Source of the DNA: Streptomyces panaciradicis | GTDB taxonomy: Bacteria > Actinomycetota > Actinomycetes > Streptomycetales > Streptomycetaceae | Direction: 5' to 3' | Assembly (NCBI RefSeq): GCF_023516615.1 | Contig: NZ_JAMGBF010000073.1 | Span: 1-49,030 of the forward strand | Length of the DNA: 49,030 bases | In this document: positions 47,554 through 49,030 of the stretch, piece after piece | Position numbering within the stretch: position 1 is the first letter of the stretch | Layout: every line of letters starts with the position of its first letter | Notes under the pieces: generated by a model | Database searches by the model: none | The model's input: only the letters and a program-made list of their open reading frames with translations | What the model was told of the DNA's origin: nothing | Made by a program: the position numbers and the translations under genes

Positions 47554-49030
47554 TCATCGGGTGTCTCCCGCCCTGAGTTCCGCCACTGACCCCCGTCTGC
47601 CCGTCCACCAGGCCTGGAGGCCGGCGACTCCCACCGTCACCGCCACCACCGCGAGTGCCGGGAGCAGCAGTGAGGTCGTGTCCGTGCGCAGGGCCGCCGG
47701 GGCGGTGGGGGCGTCGTGGGCGGCCAGGGCGATGGTCGTCAGGTCGACGGCGGGGGAGAGGAGGCGGATCGTCGCCCAGCCCGTCAGGGCGCCGCCCGCC
47801 GCCGCCAGGGCCGCCTGCGGCAGGGACTCCAGGACCAGCAGGCGGCGCCCCTGGGCGCGGGTGAGGCCCATCGTGCGCAGTCTCGCCAGCAGGGCCGCGC
47901 GTTCGGGGGAGGCGCGGAGCAGGGACAGGAGCAGGGCGAGGACGGCGTAACCGGCGCCCGCGGCGACGGCGGCCGTGTAGACGTCCTCCGCGCCGGACTG
48001 GAGGGGCGAGTCGACGTACCGGGCTCGTTCCGTCGCGCGGAGCCGGACGCTCGCCGTGTCGCCCGCGGCGCGGCGCAGGGCGGGGCCGTCGAGGTGGGCG
48101 CCGGTCAGGAGCAGGGCGTTCGGGCGGGCGGCCGTGCGGCTCAGGGCGGCGCGGTCGACGACCAGGAAGTCGTCGCCGGTGACGGCGGGGGTGCGGGGGC
48201 GGACGACGGTGACGCGGACGGTGATGGTGCTGCCGTCCTCCAGGCGGACGGGGAAGGGGCGGGAGCCGTAGCGCTCGGTGACGGCCGGGGAGGCGAGGGC
48301 GGGGACCGTACCCGAGGACTTGCGGGCCGTCAGGTCGCCCTCGGTGAACGGGCCGAGGCCCGTCCGGTCCGCCAGCCGCGCGTACTCCCACGGGTCCACG
48401 CCCGCCAGCGGCACCGACCGCGTGCCGTCGCCCGGCTGGGCCTGGTAGGCGATGCTCACCGCGGCCACCCCGCGCACGCCCGGCATCCCGCGGACCCGCT
48501 CGGGCAGTCCCGCCGGCAGCGGCGCCGACGTCTCGACGCGGGCGTCTGCCCCGACCGCGAGGAGGGCCGCCTGGTCGCGGGCCTCGCGCACGCCCGCCAG
48601 GACGGAGCCGCCGAAGGCCGCGGTGGTGAGGGCGGTGAGGAGGGCGAGCAGCGGCAGGACGGCCGACGCGGAGGTGCGGGCCGCCCGGGCCAGGGACAGG
48701 TGGGCGACCGTGCCGCGCAGCCGGGCGGCCGGGCGGGCCAGGGCGCGCAGCGGCAGCGGGTGCAGCCGGACCAGCAGCAGGGCCGCCACGACTCCGGTCA
48801 GCACCGGTGCGAGGGACGTCAGTTGGTTGTCCTGCGCGCCCTGCCGGCGCAGCGTCTCCACCGCGCCCAGGGCGACGGCGGCCAGCGTCAGCTCCGCGAC
48901 CGTACGGCGCCGGGACGGCCGTACCGACGCCACGTCCGCCCGGCCGCCGTGTACGCGGACGACCCGGTGCGCGACCGCGGCCCGCACCGCGGGTGTCGCG
49001 CAGGCGACCGCCGTGACGGTCGCCGCGGCC
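47554..49030 (-). CDS. FtsX/MacB-type ABC permease, N-terminus outside the window
   Basis: The visible 491-residue part of this large permease continues beyond the right edge: the frame is open to base 49029 without a stop (AAATVTAVACATPAV precede the first Met). It contains hydrophobic segments near LAPVLTGVVAALLLVRL, SASAVLPLLALLTALTTAAFGG, AAVAAGAGYAVLALLLSLL, and LLLPALAVVAVTVGVAGLQAWW, with a large extracytoplasmic domain between the second and third (ARVETSAPLPAGLP...), the layout of FtsX-like permeases. The cytosolic MGLTRAQGRRLLVLESLPQA segment is typical. With the downstream ATPase it forms a MacB-like exporter or mechanotransmission system of unknown substrate. Confidence 0.83.
   Translation of the reverse strand, partial: AAATVTAVACATPAVRAAVAHRVVRVHGGRADVASVRPSRRRTVAELTLAAVALGAVETLRRQGAQDNQLTSLAPVLTGVVAALLLVRLHPLPLRALARPAARLRGTVAHLSLARAARTSASAVLPLLALLTALTTAAFGGSVLAGVREARDQAALLAVGADARVETSAPLPAGLPERVRGMPGVRGVAAVSIAYQAQPGDGTRSVPLAGVDPWEYARLADRTGLGPFTEGDLTARKSSGTVPALASPAVTERYGSRPFPVRLEDGSTITVRVTVVRPRTPAVTGDDFLVVDRAALSRTAARPNALLLTGAHLDGPALRRAAGDTASVRLRATERARYVDSPLQSGAEDVYTAAVAAGAGYAVLALLLSLLRASPERAALLARLRTMGLTRAQGRRLLVLESLPQAALAAAGGALTGWATIRLLSPAVDLTTIALAAHDAPTAPAALRTDTTSLLLPALAVVAVTVGVAGLQAWWTGRRGSVAELRAGDTR

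Overview
The window is chromosomal DNA from a Streptomyces species. The evidence is very high GC with strong GC3 bias, GTG and TTG starts beside purine-rich ribosome-binding sites, and many ATGA, GTGA and TGATG stop/start overlaps. It also carries genus-typical genes: rodlins, chaplins, melC tyrosinase, two dynamin-like GTPases, and an SsbB-type single-strand binding protein. From memory, gene order resembles the S. coelicolor rdlB-rdlA-chpD-chpA ... chpF ... melC-chpG ... ssbB region. No transposase, phage gene, rRNA or CRISPR array was found; one tRNA-Arg(TCT) is present.

Layout. 1-3.2 kb: end of iolD, then mmsA (inositol degradation), closed by a strong terminator. 3.4-12.4 kb: an amino-acid permease, an alpha/beta-hydrolase-ABC ATPase fusion with its ABC-2 permease, a VWA lipoprotein, and an acyl-CoA synthetase behind a perfect 16-bp palindrome. 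12.4-15.1 kb: divergent rodlins rdlB/rdlA, short chaplin chpD, and an unusual cell-wall-anchored long chaplin. 15.1-29.5 kb: an ATP-grasp/FAD-oxidoreductase pair, a secreted GH26-like hydrolase, and a tightly coupled minus-strand exopolysaccharide operon (DUF3344-like protein, two GT4 glycosyltransferases, undecaprenyl sugar transferase, Wzy-like ligase, MurJ-like flippase, polysaccharide deacetylase, Wzz-like protein, CelD-like GNAT). 29.8-34.7 kb: chpF, three small secreted proteins of unknown function, a possibly leaderless small gene, melC1-melC2, and chpG. 34.8-40.6 kb: a D-2-hydroxyacid dehydrogenase, tRNA-Arg, dynA-dynB and ssbB. 40.8-46.4 kb: a thioester-domain surface protein with an LAATG sorting signal, a serine-rich nonapeptide-repeat membrane protein with a 2-TM partner, a NUDIX hydrolase, ettA, a thioesterase and an unknown protein. 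46.4-49 kb: a MacB-type ABC system whose ATPase carries an AbrB-like tail.

How it fits together. Most of the middle of the window builds the surface of aerial hyphae and spores: amyloid chaplins and rodlins, anchored surface proteins, a polysaccharide pathway and secreted tyrosinase, followed by the sporulation-septation genes dynAB and ssbB. Promoters of rdlA, rdlB, chpF and chpG share the pattern xxxAAC/CGTGAC-N16-xGTTGA, which resembles the sigma-BldN consensus (CGTAAC-N16-CGTTGA, as I recall it). rdlA, rdlB and chpD also share a GAGTGAAT box, at the same distance from the -35 element in both rodlin promoters. The most unusual items are the single-domain His/Asp/Pro-repeat chaplin with an LPHTG signal, the serine nonapeptide-repeat protein, a dispersed repeat that has become coding sequence inside the hydrolase-ABC fusion, and the ABC ATPase with an AbrB-like tail.
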